Assembly: GCA_963756575.1 (NCBI GenBank)
Contig: CAVWOM010000013.1
Span: 310,001-374,000, forward strand
Reading direction: 5' to 3'
Length of the DNA stretch: 64,000 bases
Origin: Palsa-504 sp963756575
Lineage (GTDB): Bacteria > Actinomycetota > Actinomycetes > Streptosporangiales > Streptosporangiaceae
A model generated the notes under the pieces. The model worked only from the letters and a program-made list of their open reading frames with translations. It had not been told where the DNA came from and did not search any database. Position numbers and translations under genes: made by a program. Below are positions 39,971 to 48,728 of this stretch, piece after piece. How positions within the stretch are numbered: the stretch's first letter is position 1; every line of letters begins with the position of its first letter.

Positions 39971-41932
39971 ATGGGCTCGTCTCGTTTCGCTCGCAGGGTT
40001 GCTATCGGATTGCTGGCAGGCGCGACCGCGGTCGGCCTCTCGGTGACCGCCGGGGCGGCTTCGGCCACGCCGCAGACCCGGCATCCGCTGACCGGCAGCA
40101 CGCCTAAGTGGCTGCCGTTCGCCCGTGACATGGGGACCACCCTGACGACCGATCCGGTGAAGTTCGGCGTGCTCCTGGGCATGCGGGACGAGACCGGCGC
40201 CCTCGCCACCTTGAAGGCGGTCTCCGACCCGTCCAGCGCCAGCTACGGCCACTACCTGACCAACAAGCAGTTCGACGCCGCGTACGCGCCGTCCCGGGCT
40301 TCGGTCAGCGCGGTGCAGACCTGGCTGCGCGATCAGGGCTTCAAGGTGACGCAGACCCTGCCCAGCGGGATGTACGTGGCGGTCAGCGGCACGGTCGGCC
40401 AGGTCGAGAGCACGTTCGGGTCGAAGATCCACAACTACTCGTACCTGGGCAAGCAGGTCTACGCCAACACCAGCCAGCTGTCGCTGCCGGCCGGCACCCC
40501 GGCCGCGGTGGCTGGCGCGGTCTCCGGGATCGTCGGGGTCGACCAGGGCTCCGAGCTGAAGCAGGCCGCCGACACCCTGCCTGGCCCGCCGCCGGGCGCC
40601 CGGTTCGGGGTCCAGCCGTGCTCGGCGTACTACGGGCAGAAGATCGCCACCGCCCAGCCGGCCGCCTACGGCAAGCACCAGCCGTACGCCGTGTGCGGTT
40701 ACACCCCGTCGCAGCTCCAGTCGGCGTACGGGGAGAGCTCGCTGATCAAGCAGGGCATCGACGGGCGCGGGGTCACCGTGGCCATCACCGACGCCTACGC
40801 CGCGCCGACGATGCTCAAGGACGCGCAGAAGTACAACCAGGTGCACGGCCAGCCGCTGTTCAAGTCGGGCCAGTACACCCAGATCACCCCGGACCCGGAC
40901 GGCTACGACGCCGAGGACCTGTGCGGGCCGCAGGGCTGGTACGGCGAGGAGAGCCTCGACGTCGAGGCCGTGCACGCGATGGCACCCGGCGCCAAGGTCA
41001 TTTACGTCGGGGCGCAGGACTGCCTTACCGGCCTGGACCTGGCCTGGGCGAACATCATCGACAGCCACTTCGCCAACGTGGTCACCAACTCCTGGAACGA
41101 CGGCGTCGACGACGTCAGCCTGCTCGGCGAGGCCTACGTGACGTTCTACGAGCAGTTCTCCACCGAGGCCGCGATCACCGGCATCACGGTCAACTTCTCC
41201 TCCGGTGACGCCGGCGACGACACCGTCGGCGGCACGTCGCTGGCGTCCAAGACCGTCGAGTTCCCGGCTGACCTGCCCTACGTCACCGGCGTCGGCGGCA
41301 CCAGCGTGTTCATCGGCAGCAAGGGCCAGTGGGTCGGCGAGCACGGCTGGCAGACCGCCTACTCGGCGCTGAGCAACGGCAAGTGGGGCCCCCCGGTGTA
41401 CAACTCCGGTGGTGGCGGCGGCACCAGCCAGCTGTTCACCCAGCCCTGGTACCAGCAGGGCAAGGTGCCGGCCAGCGAGTCGGAGTACTACAGCAAGGTC
41501 CCGATGCGGACGGTGCCGGACATCGCGATGGACGCCGACCCCAACACCGGCATGATCGTCGGCGAGACCCAGGTGTTCCCGGACGGGACCTACTGGGACC
41601 AGTACCGGATCGGCGGGACCAGCCTCGCCTCTCCGCTGCTGGCCGGCATGGTGGCGGTGGCCGACCAGGCGCACGGCAAGGCGCTCGGCTTCATCAACCC
41701 GCTGTACTACAGCGAGATCGGGACCTCGGCGCTGCACGACATCGTGGCGCCGACCTCGAAGCTGGCCCAGGTCCGCACCGAGTACGTGAACGGCGTGGAC
41801 AACAAGCAGGGCAAGCTCTACAAGCTGCAGACCATCGACGTGCAGACCACGACCATCCACGACGGTCCTGGTTATGACGACGAGACCGGAGTGGGCACCC
41901 CGCGGGGTCCCGCGTTCTTCACCGGCCATTAG
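39971..41932 (+). CDS. Secreted S53 family serine-carboxyl peptidase (sedolisin/kumamolisin-like)
   Basis: 653 residues. Signal peptide (VAIGLLAGATAVGLSVTAGA), then a pro-kumamolisin activation domain (about 45-185; ASYGHYLTNKQFDAAYAPS) and the catalytic domain. The E-x3-D pair is E326 and D330 in GEESLDVEAVHAMAPGA. The oxyanion Asp is D413 in SSGDAGDD, and the nucleophile is S551 in GGTSLASPL. The terminal DDETGVGTPRG region fits the Ca2+ site. All catalytic residues are present, so this is an active acid-tolerant extracellular endopeptidase made as a zymogen. Monocistronic with its own promoter and terminator. Confidence 0.95.
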   Translation: MGSSRFARRVAIGLLAGATAVGLSVTAGAASATPQTRHPLTGSTPKWLPFARDMGTTLTTDPVKFGVLLGMRDETGALATLKAVSDPSSASYGHYLTNKQFDAAYAPSRASVSAVQTWLRDQGFKVTQTLPSGMYVAVSGTVGQVESTFGSKIHNYSYLGKQVYANTSQLSLPAGTPAAVAGAVSGIVGVDQGSELKQAADTLPGPPPGARFGVQPCSAYYGQKIATAQPAAYGKHQPYAVCGYTPSQLQSAYGESSLIKQGIDGRGVTVAITDAYAAPTMLKDAQKYNQVHGQPLFKSGQYTQITPDPDGYDAEDLCGPQGWYGEESLDVEAVHAMAPGAKVIYVGAQDCLTGLDLAWANIIDSHFANVVTNSWNDGVDDVSLLGEAYVTFYEQFSTEAAITGITVNFSSGDAGDDTVGGTSLASKTVEFPADLPYVTGVGGTSVFIGSKGQWVGEHGWQTAYSALSNGKWGPPVYNSGGGGGTSQLFTQPWYQQGKVPASESEYYSKVPMRTVPDIAMDADPNTGMIVGETQVFPDGTYWDQYRIGGTSLASPLLAGMVAVADQAHGKALGFINPLYYSEIGTSALHDIVAPTSKLAQVRTEYVNGVDNKQGKLYKLQTIDVQTTTIHDGPGYDDETGVGTPRGPAFFTGH

Positions 41933-41945
41933 CAGCCGTACGTGA

Positions 41946-41979
41946 GCGGGCCCCGGGGATTTCCCCGGGGCCCGCTTTT
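41946..41979 (+). terminator. Strong Rho-independent terminator
   Basis: GCGGGCCCCGGGG (41946-41958), loop ATTT, CCCCGGGGCCCGC (41963-41975), then TTTT. A perfect 13-bp stem 14 nt past the S53 peptidase stop. It lies 8 nt before the end of the convergent gene and may serve both. Confidence 0.9.
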
Positions 41980-41986
41980 GTTCGCG

Positions 41987-43129
41987 TTACGCCGTTACGA
42001 CGTCGTAGACCGTCCGCACGTACTCGGCGCCGCGGTCGGAGCCGACCACGCCGGAGCCCATCTTGTTCATCATGTAGGAGATCGTCAGGCGGCGGTCGGT
42101 GTCCATGATGATGAGGGAACCGCCCCAGCCGCCCCAGAAGCAGATCCGGCCGTCCGGGATGTAGGGCATGGTGTCGGCCTGCGGCAGCCCGTAGCCGATG
42201 CCGAACCGCAGCGGCACGCCCAGGACCAGGTCGATGCCGTTCTGCTGCTCGCGGAAGATCAGGTCGATGGTCTTCGGGCTGAGCAGCTTGATGCCGTCCA
42301 CCTCGCCGCCGCGCGGTATGACGGACATGATCCGGGCCACCGACCGGGCGTTGGCGTGCCCGTTGGCGGCGCCGATGTCGGCGTTGCGCCAGCCGGGCGT
42401 GTTGGCGTCCTCGGCGTTCGGGGTCGGGCCGGTGAACGTCTTGACCGCCGGGCTGTCCATACCGAGCGCGGCCAGGTCGATGGGCAGCGGCGGCGGCGGG
42501 GTCACGTCGGCGATCCGGCCCCAGTCCTTTTCCGCGGCCCCGATCTGGAAGTCGGCTCCGAGCGGGCCGGCGATCTCCTCGGCGACGAACTGCTTCAGCG
42601 GCTTGCCGCTGATCCGCCGGACGACCTCGCCGATGAGGTGCCCGAAGTTCAGGGCGTGATAGCCGGAGGCGGTGCCCGGCTCCCACCACGGCGCCTGGGC
42701 GGCGAACCGGGAGGTGGACCGCTCCCAGTCGTAGAGGTCCTCGACCGCGGCCGGCTGATCGAGGCCGGAAACTCCGGAGGCGTGCGACATCAGGTGCCGG
42801 ACCAGGACGTTTTCCTTGCCGTTGGCCGCGAACTCCGGCCAGTACGTGGCGACCGGCGCGTCCACGTCGAGCTGGCCGCGTTCGGCCAGCATGAGGGCGG
42901 CGAGGCTGGTGATGGTCTTGGTGGTGGACCAGACGTTGGTGATGGTGTGCTCGTCCCACGGCGTGGTTCTCGCCTCGTCGCGGAAGCCGCCCCACACGTC
43001 GACGACGACGTCGCCGTCGAGGTCCACGACGATCGACGCACCGAGTTCCTCACCGGAATCCACGTTCTTGGCCAGGGCGTCGCGTACGGCCTCGAATTTA
43101 TGGTCGCAGGTCCCGTTGATGTCGGCCAT
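41987..43129 (-). CDS. Serine hydrolase, beta-lactamase class C / EstB-like
   Basis: 380 residues, no signal peptide (MADINGTCDHKFEAVRDALA), so probably cytosolic. Catalytic S-x-x-K is S68-TT-K71 in VWSTTKTITS, and the Tyr motif is Y157 in GTASGYHALN. Further family blocks: LLSHASGV-like LMSHASGVSG, FGIGYGLPQ and FWGGWGGSLIIMD, where GGWGG takes the place of the KTG box. This is characteristic of EstB-type esterases rather than true beta-lactamases. A Met-rich C-terminal strand (TISYMMNKMGSG) completes the fold. Confidence 0.9.
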   Translation of the reverse strand: MADINGTCDHKFEAVRDALAKNVDSGEELGASIVVDLDGDVVVDVWGGFRDEARTTPWDEHTITNVWSTTKTITSLAALMLAERGQLDVDAPVATYWPEFAANGKENVLVRHLMSHASGVSGLDQPAAVEDLYDWERSTSRFAAQAPWWEPGTASGYHALNFGHLIGEVVRRISGKPLKQFVAEEIAGPLGADFQIGAAEKDWGRIADVTPPPPLPIDLAALGMDSPAVKTFTGPTPNAEDANTPGWRNADIGAANGHANARSVARIMSVIPRGGEVDGIKLLSPKTIDLIFREQQNGIDLVLGVPLRFGIGYGLPQADTMPYIPDGRICFWGGWGGSLIIMDTDRRLTISYMMNKMGSGVVGSDRGAEYVRTVYDVVTA

Positions 43130-43239
43130 GGATGGTCCTCCTCGCCGCTGAGGGGCAGGTCAGCTGGGGTCTTCTTGGGGCTTTTGAGTGTCTCCGGTAA
43201 CTGAAGCCGACGCTAGCAGCCGGGGGGCGGACGGGATAG

Positions 43240-43449
43240 GGGCGAGTTGGCCTGCGGGTTAGCCTGGGTCCGGAGCATCTGACGTCCCGCTGGCCTGAAG
43301 TGCTCACGCTGGATCTCATGCCGCGCGCCGCCGCGGCGCTGGCCAGGCTGGATGCGGTCAGTCCGCTCGAGGCGGTGCTGGCCGACCGGGACGTGGTCGC
43401 GTGCGCGGCGCTGGCGCCTGGGCATCCCGCCCCGTTTCCGCCGTCCTGA
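43240..43449 (+). other. Open frame of about 70 codons in the 456-base gap 43130-43585, unassigned
   Basis: A frame with fairly normal GC3 runs from 43240 (after a TAG at 43237) to TGA 43447-43449 and would encode VSLGPEHLTSRWPEVLTLDL, PRAAAALARLDAVSPLEAVL and so on. There is no good start or ribosome site. It may be the end of a decayed gene. Nothing else in the gap looks coding. Confidence 0.3.
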
Positions 43450-43477
43450 ACCGGGGCTCGAGCTTTATCTCGAAGCG

Positions 43478-43572
43478 GCAAAATATATCGTACATTAATT
43501 CGATACTAGGGCGATTTTTACGTATACATCGTCGAAGATAGCTACTATGTTCTATAGCTTATCTCTCTCGAT
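43478..43572 (+). promoter_or_regulatory. AT-rich promoter region of the second DUF222-HNH gene
   Basis: About 95 bases, roughly two-thirds A+T in a GC-rich window, with TATCG/CGATA words (e.g. ATATATCGTACATTAATTCG, CGTATACATCG) and several -10-like hexamers. It ends at the GGGGAGGTG ribosome site before ATG 43586. Confidence 0.5.
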
Positions 43573-43585
43573 TGGGGAGGTGCCC

Positions 43586-45307
43586 ATGCCTCCAGGACCG
43601 GCTCACGCGGATCCCGCTTCAGAGCCCGGCGATCCCGTTCCGACTCCGGATTGGATGTCCGAGGAGGACTGGGAAACCTGGTGTGATGCCACGGCGGTGG
43701 ATGACGAGCCTCCGGGCTTCGGCGAAGAGGACGAGGAGGAGCCTGAGCTGGCGGGCGGGGAGTTCGCGGCCGGGGTGGCGGGGTTCGGGCGGGCCGGGGC
43801 GCTGGACGGCTTGCCGGGTGGTACTGAGCTGGTGTTCTTCGCCGACGCCATGGCCGGGGCGGGTGACCGCTACCCGGGTGCCTCGGATGATGAGCTGGAC
43901 GGGGTGATCGCGGCGTGGGACCGGGTGGAGGCGCACGCGGCGGCCCGCAAGCATCTCGCCGTGGCCGAGTTCATCCGGCGGCATCCCGCGGACGGGTGCG
44001 AGCCCGGGGAGCCGGGCGGGATGCCGGAGCGGTGGGATGAGTTCGCGGTCGATGAGCTGCGGGTGCTGCTGGCCGAGTCGAAGGCGGCGGCGGAGCGGCT
44101 GATGGGCCGGGCGGCGGACCTGGCGTCGCGGCTGCCGGGGACGACGGCGCTGTTCCGGTCGGGGAGGCTGCGGCAGTCCAAGGTGATGATCATCGTGGCT
44201 GGCACCGGGCCGCTGGATGAGGACGAAGCCCGCGCGGCGGAGGAGATGGTGCTAGGCCGGGCGGCCCGGCTGACCCCGGGCGGGCTGCGGCACGCGATCG
44301 CCCAGGCGGTCATGGACGTGGCGCCGGAGAAAGCCCGGAAGCGGCGGGAGGACGCGAAGAAGGACGCCCGGGTGGAGCGATGGGCGGAGGATTCGGGGAA
44401 CGCGGCGCTGATGGGGCGGGAACTGCCGCCCGATGAGGTGCTGGCGGCGGATCAGCGGATCACCGCGTGGGCACATGAGCTGCGTAAGGCGGGGCTCGAG
44501 GGCGACATGGATGTGCTGCGGGCCCGGGCGTATCTGGACCTGCTGCTGGGCCAGGACTCCCGGCCCTCCCCCGCCGGGGGCCCGGCCTCAGGTGGTGCGG
44601 GGGCGGCCGGGTTCGCGGTGCGGGGCACGCTGACGGTCCCGCTGGCGAACCTGACCGGCCTGGCGGACCGGCCGGGTGAGATGGGCGGGATCGGGCCTAT
44701 CGATCCGTGGCTGGCCCGGGACCTGGCCCATGCTGCCGCGCGGAACCCGCGCACGAGCTGGTGCGTGACCGTCACCGACGGGCAGGGCCACGCGGTGGGG
44801 CACGGGTGCGCCCGGCCCGGGCCCGCGGGCCGGCGGCGAGGGACCGCGGGCGGGGTCAGGGACGGCCCGGCGGGATTCTCCTTCACTCCCGAGGGGCGGG
44901 AGAGGCCGCCCGGCGGGTACGGGACCTGGCGGCTGCGCACCCCCGGGGACGGGCCCGGCCTGATCGTCGAGCTGTACTCCCTGGACACCCGGGACTGCGA
45001 CCACCGGTTCGCGGCGCAAGGCCACGACCCCGGGGTCAAGCTGCGGCACCTGGCCCAGGTCCGGCACGCCACCTGTACCAGCCCGGTCTGCCGCCGGCCC
45101 GCGAGCCAGTGCGACTTCGAGCACAACATCCCGTACGAGCAAGGCGGCCGGACCTGCCTGTGCAACGCCGGCCCGAAGTGCCGGCATGATCACCGGCTCA
45201 AGCAGCAGCCCGGGTGGAAGGTGGACCAGCTCCCCGACGGGAGCTTCCGGTGGACCACGCCTTCGGGGAGGAGCTACATTACCGAACCCACCAGGTACCC
45301 GGTCTGA
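43586..45307 (+). CDS. DUF222 and HNH endonuclease domain protein (13E12 repeat family), second copy
   Basis: 573 residues from ATG 43586, fixed by GGGGAGGTG. The acidic N-terminus (PDWMSEEDWETWCDATAVDD) is followed by a DUF222 region (VAEFIRRHPADG, RLMGRAADLASRLPGTTALF, KVMIIVAGTGPLDEDEARAA, ADQRITAWAHELR). The C-terminal HNH domain has cysteines and His in RHATCTSPVCRRPASQCDFE, HNIPYEQGGRTCLCNAGPKC and RHDHRLKQQPGW. Same family as 10676-12466 but with a different N-terminus and HNH spacing, so the two are old paralogues rather than a recent duplication. Function unproven. Confidence 0.9.
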   Translation: MPPGPAHADPASEPGDPVPTPDWMSEEDWETWCDATAVDDEPPGFGEEDEEEPELAGGEFAAGVAGFGRAGALDGLPGGTELVFFADAMAGAGDRYPGASDDELDGVIAAWDRVEAHAAARKHLAVAEFIRRHPADGCEPGEPGGMPERWDEFAVDELRVLLAESKAAAERLMGRAADLASRLPGTTALFRSGRLRQSKVMIIVAGTGPLDEDEARAAEEMVLGRAARLTPGGLRHAIAQAVMDVAPEKARKRREDAKKDARVERWAEDSGNAALMGRELPPDEVLAADQRITAWAHELRKAGLEGDMDVLRARAYLDLLLGQDSRPSPAGGPASGGAGAAGFAVRGTLTVPLANLTGLADRPGEMGGIGPIDPWLARDLAHAAARNPRTSWCVTVTDGQGHAVGHGCARPGPAGRRRGTAGGVRDGPAGFSFTPEGRERPPGGYGTWRLRTPGDGPGLIVELYSLDTRDCDHRFAAQGHDPGVKLRHLAQVRHATCTSPVCRRPASQCDFEHNIPYEQGGRTCLCNAGPKCRHDHRLKQQPGWKVDQLPDGSFRWTTPSGRSYITEPTRYPV

Positions 45308-45375
45308 AGGATTACCGGGTGTCCACATAGCGGACGTATTTGATCCAAGGAATGGACACGGGGCATGATGGGGGC

Positions 45376-46186
45376 ATGCCTTCTCGCTCCGATACTTACC
45401 TGCACGGACATCACGACAGCGTGCTCCGGTCGCACCGGTGGCGGACCGCGGAGAACTCGGCGGCGTACCTGCTCCCCCGGCTGCGGCCCAACGCGCGGGT
45501 TCTCGACGTGGGGTGCGGTCCCGGGACGATCACGGTGGACCTGGCGGGCCTGGTGCCGGACGGGGACGTGACCGGGATCGACGCGGCCGACGGGGTGATG
45601 GCGGAGGCCCGGCGGGAGGCGGAACGGCGGGGCCAGCGCAACGTGCGGTTCGAGACCGGGGACGTGTACCGGCTGGGCTATGCCGACGGGACGTTCGACG
45701 TGGTGCACGCGCACCAGGTGCTGCAGCACCTGTCCGACCCGGTCGCGGCGCTGCGGGAGATGCGGCGGGTGTGCCTGGCCGGGCGGGCTGGTGGCCGCGC
45801 GGGACGGGGACTACGGCGGGATGTTCTGGTATCCGGCCGAGCCGGAGCTGACCGAGTGGCAGGCGCTCTACCGGGCGGTGGCCCGGGCGATCGGCGGCGA
45901 GCCGGACGCGGGGCGGCACCTGCACGCCTGGGCCCGGCAGGCCGGGTTCACCGCGATCGGGGCCACGGCCAGCGCCTGGTGTTACACCGGGCCGGACGAG
46001 CGGGTCTGGTGGGGCAACTCATGGGCCGAGCGGCTGACGGTGTCGCCGTTCGGGGACCGGGCCGTCGAGCACGGCCTCGCCACCCGGGAGGACCTGGAGC
46101 GGCTGGCCGCGGGCTGGCGGCGCTGGGCCGACAGCGAGGACGCCTGGTTCGTGATCCCGCACGGAGAAATCGTGTGCCAGGCGTGA
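45376..46186 (+). pseudogene. Class I SAM-dependent methyltransferase interrupted by a frameshift
   Basis: From ATG 45376: SAM motif VLDVGCGPGTITVDLAGLV, acidic GIDAADGVM, FDVVHAHQVLQHLSDPVAAL and REMRRVCL. Near 45776-45785 the frame must shift by one base to continue PGGLVAARDGDYGGMFWYPA, then the helical cap and C-terminal WADSEDAWFVIPHGEIVCQA. Joined, it is a complete UbiE/Methyltransf_11-type enzyme of about 270 residues. As written it encodes a truncated protein. One extra G/C in a GC-rich run could be sequencing error. The last codons lie in a 32-bp tandem repeat. Confidence 0.8.
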
Positions 46187-46245
46187 TCCCGCACGGAGAG
46201 ATCGTGTGTCAGGCGTGATCCCGCACGGGGAAATCCGGTGTGAGG
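46151..46245 (+). repeat. Three tandem copies of a 32-bp unit at the methyltransferase 3' end
   Basis: Units at 46151-46182, 46183-46214 and 46215-46245 start GTGATCCCGCACGG. The first encodes the C-terminal VIPHGEIVCQA, the stop falls at the start of the second, and the third has diverged most. Since 32 is not a multiple of 3, each added copy changes frame. Confidence 0.9.
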
Positions 46246-46276
46246 TTCCGGGCTCGATGATCTAGGGTCGGGGGGC

Positions 46277-47686
46277 ATGACCAAGGCGGTGTTGACTCCG
46301 CGGGCGGTTGATTTCCCCCGCTGGTACCAGGACGTGATCGCGAAGGCGGAGCTGGCCGAGAACGGGCCGGCCCGCGGTTCGATGGTGATCAGGCCGGCCG
46401 GCTACGCGCTGTGGGAGCGGATGCAGCGCGAGCTCGACGACCGGATCAAGGAGGCGGGCGCCGCCAACGCCTACTTCCCGCTCCTGATCCCGGAGTCCTA
46501 CCTGCGGCGCGAGGCCGAGCACGTCGAGGGGTTCAGTCCCGAGCTGGCCGTCGTCACGATCGCCGGCGGCAAGCAGCTGGAGGAGCCGCTGGTCGTCCGG
46601 CCCACCAGCGAGACCGTCATCGGCGAGTCGATGGCCCGGTGGATCGAGAGCTACCGCGACCTGCCGCTGCTGCTCAACCAGTGGTCGAACGTGGTGCGCT
46701 GGGAGCTGCGGCCCCGGCTGTTCCTGCGGACCACCGAATTCCTGTGGCAGGAGGGGCACACGGCGCACGCCAGCGAGGCGGACGCCCGCGCCTACGCCCA
46801 CCGGATCCTGCACGACGTCTACGAGGACGTGCTGGTCAACGTCCTGGCTGTGCCGGTCGTGGTGGGCCGCAAGACCGTGCGGGAGCGTTTCGCGGGGGCC
46901 GTCTCGACGTACACGCTCGAGGCGATGATGGGCGACGGCAAGGCGCTGCAGATGGGGACCAGCCACGAGCTGGGCCAGAACTTCGCGCGCGCCTTCGGGA
47001 TCGACTACCTGGCCGCCTCCGGCCAGCGCGAGCTGGCCTGGACCACGTCGTGGGGCATCGCCACCCGGCTGATCGGCGGCCTGATCATGGCGCACGGCGA
47101 CGACCTCGGGCTCCGCGTGCCGCCCCGGCTGGCGCCGGTACAGGCCGCCGTCTTGGTGGTGAAGGAGGGCGAGGGCGTGGCCGAGGCGGCGGGCGCGCTG
47201 ACGGGGGCGCTGCGGGAGGCCGGCGTCCGGGCCTGGCTCGACGACCGGGTAGCGATGCCGTTCGGCCGCCGGGCGATCGACGCCGAGCTCAAGGGCTATC
47301 CGGTCCGCATCGAGGTCGGGCCGCGCGATGTCGCCGAGGGCCGGGCCGTGCTGGTGCGCCGGGTGAGCGGGGAGAGAACCGCGGTCCCGGCCGACCGCGT
47401 GGTGAGCCTGGTGACGGCGGCGCTCGAGGCGGACCAGGCCGCCCTGTACGAGGAGGCGCTCGCGTTGCGGCGGGAGCGCACCGCGGAGGTGACCTCGATT
47501 CCGGAGGCCATCGAGGCGGCCGGGGCCGGCTGGGCCCGGCTGCCCTGGGCCGCGGTCGGCGACGCGGGCGAGGCCGAGCTGAACGCCCGCGGCATCACGG
47601 TGCGCTGCCTGGTGCGGGCCGACGGCGGCGTGCCCGGCGCGGAGGACGAGCCGGACCTGGTGGCCGTGGTGGGCCGCGCCTACTGA
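46277..47686 (+). CDS. proS: Prolyl-tRNA synthetase, short (archaeal/eukaryotic-like, type 3) form
   Basis: 469 residues. Starts with VDFPRWYQDVIAKAELAENG and PARGSMVIRPAGYALWERMQ. Class II motif 2 lies in RWELRPRLFLRTTEFLWQEG and motif 3 in WTTSWGIATRLIGGLIMAHG. The anticodon-binding domain starts near residue 285 (LAPVQAAVLVV) and a zinc-like C-terminal domain ends VVGRAY. There is no editing (YbaK-like INS) domain, unlike the bacterial long form. It charges tRNA-Pro in the cytosol. Type 3 ProRS is the usual form in many Actinobacteria. Overlaps the convergent LysR gene by 7 nt. Confidence 0.95.
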   Translation: MTKAVLTPRAVDFPRWYQDVIAKAELAENGPARGSMVIRPAGYALWERMQRELDDRIKEAGAANAYFPLLIPESYLRREAEHVEGFSPELAVVTIAGGKQLEEPLVVRPTSETVIGESMARWIESYRDLPLLLNQWSNVVRWELRPRLFLRTTEFLWQEGHTAHASEADARAYAHRILHDVYEDVLVNVLAVPVVVGRKTVRERFAGAVSTYTLEAMMGDGKALQMGTSHELGQNFARAFGIDYLAASGQRELAWTTSWGIATRLIGGLIMAHGDDLGLRVPPRLAPVQAAVLVVKEGEGVAEAAGALTGALREAGVRAWLDDRVAMPFGRRAIDAELKGYPVRIEVGPRDVAEGRAVLVRRVSGERTAVPADRVVSLVTAALEADQAALYEEALALRRERTAEVTSIPEAIEAAGAGWARLPWAAVGDAGEAELNARGITVRCLVRADGGVPGAEDEPDLVAVVGRAY

Positions 47687-48657
47687 GGTGCGTCCACTGA
47701 CTGGGCGGCATCCCACAGGGCGTCGAGGACGACGCGGACCGCGGGCTGGCGGTCGCCGCCGCGGCGGCTGACGGCGAAGATCTGGCGGGTCACCGGCTCG
47801 GCCGGCCACAGCAGGCGGGCCCCCGCGGCCCCGCCGCAGGAAGCCACCGCCCCGCCGCGGGAAGCCACCGCCTCGCCGCAGGAAGCCACCGCCTCGCCGC
47901 GGGCGGCTAGGGCGGGGACGAGGGTGACGCCGGCGCCGGCCGCGACCAGGCTGAGCAGGACGCCGAAGTCGGTGGCGCGGGCGACGATGCGGGGGACGAA
48001 GCCGGAGCGGGCGCAGGCGCGCTGGATCATCTCGGCGCAGCTGGTGGTGTCGCGGGGGGCGAGGAAGGGCAGGCCGGACAGGGCGTCGAGCGGGACCGGG
48101 GTGCTCGAAGCAGCCAGCGGGTGGCTGGCCGGGACGGCCAGCAGGACGGGATCGGCGCGCAGCTCGCGCCGCTCGAACAGCGGGTCGAGCGGGCGGGGCA
48201 GCAGGTCGTACTCGTGCGCCACGGCCACGTCGGTCTCGCCGCGGAGCACGGCGGGCAGCGCCTCCTCCGGCTCCATCTGGGTCACGTCCAGCCGGACCTG
48301 CGGGGCCGAAGCGGCCAGCGCCGCCCACGCGGCGGGCACGACGCTGCGCGCCGCCGACGCGAACGCGGCGACCGACACGTGGCCGGCGACCTGGTCGCGG
48401 AGCGCGGCCAGGTCCGCTTCGGCCGCGTCCAGCCGGGCCAGCAGGGCATCGGTGTGGCCGACGAGGATCAGGGCGGCGGGGGTGAGAGCCAGCCCCCGGC
48501 CCACTCGTTCGGTCAATTTCATTCCGACCTCGCGTTCCAGGGCGGCGAGCTGCTGGCTGACGGCGGGAGCGGAGTAGCCGAGGGCGGTGGCCGCGGCGGT
48601 CACCGAGCCGTACCCGCTGACCGTGTGCAGGATGCGGAGGCGACGCAGGTCGAGCAT
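47680..48657 (-). CDS. LysR-family transcriptional regulator with heptapeptide repeat insertion
   Basis: 325 residues. N-terminal HTH MLDLRRLRILHTVSGYGSVT, AAATALGYSAPAVSQQLAAL. Linker helix (LLARLDAAEADLAALRDQVA) and two-lobe effector domain (VSVAAFASAARSVVPAAWAA, VAVAHEYDLLP, PVLLAVPASHPLA, VAAGAGVTLVPALA). Near residues 248-272 a run of E/G-A-V-A-S-C/R-G heptapeptides is inserted before LLWPAEPVTRQIF; it comes from a 21-bp DNA repeat and is not a family feature. Divergent from a DMT-type exporter, which it probably controls. Confidence 0.9.
   Translation of the reverse strand: MLDLRRLRILHTVSGYGSVTAAATALGYSAPAVSQQLAALEREVGMKLTERVGRGLALTPAALILVGHTDALLARLDAAEADLAALRDQVAGHVSVAAFASAARSVVPAAWAALAASAPQVRLDVTQMEPEEALPAVLRGETDVAVAHEYDLLPRPLDPLFERRELRADPVLLAVPASHPLAASSTPVPLDALSGLPFLAPRDTTSCAEMIQRACARSGFVPRIVARATDFGVLLSLVAAGAGVTLVPALAARGEAVASCGEAVASRGGAVASCGGAAGARLLWPAEPVTRQIFAVSRRGGDRQPAVRVVLDALWDAAQSVDAPQ
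47833..47907 (-). repeat. 21-bp tandem repeat inside the LysR gene
   Basis: Copies of GCCGCAGGAAGCCACCGCCTC (with G/A and C/T variants) at 47833-47853, 47854-47874, 47875-47895 and a partial fourth. It encodes the heptapeptides in the effector domain. Confidence 0.85.
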
Positions 48658-48688
48658 GAAGCATAGCTTACCCGTTACGGCTCATTCT

Positions 48689-48703
48689 TTAACTGGACGT
48701 TAA
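48689..48703. promoter_or_regulatory. Candidate LysR-type operator
   Basis: TTAAC (48689-48693) and GTTAA (48699-48703) form a small dyad with T-N-A symmetry in the 71-base divergent gap between the LysR gene and the DMT exporter. Confidence 0.45.
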
Positions 48704-48728
48704 GTCACGGTGGCCGGAAGCTAGGGTC

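Noticed and set aside
39920..41929. Long minus-strand open frame (about 670 codons) opposite the S53 peptidase
   Set aside because: The + strand has a signal peptide, complete catalytic residues and a terminator; the antisense product is Arg/Val/His-rich with no recognisable domain.
41946..41979. Inverted repeat as operator of the serine hydrolase gene
   Set aside because: It lies at that gene's 3' end and has a T-run after a perfect GC stem, so it is a terminator.
46151..46245. Possible CRISPR-like array from the 32-bp repeats
   Set aside because: The copies are directly adjacent with no spacers and derive from coding sequence; it is a simple tandem duplication.
46262..48664. Minus-strand open frame of 800 codons opposite proS
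   Set aside because: Antisense of proS and out-of-frame with the LysR gene; low-complexity product.
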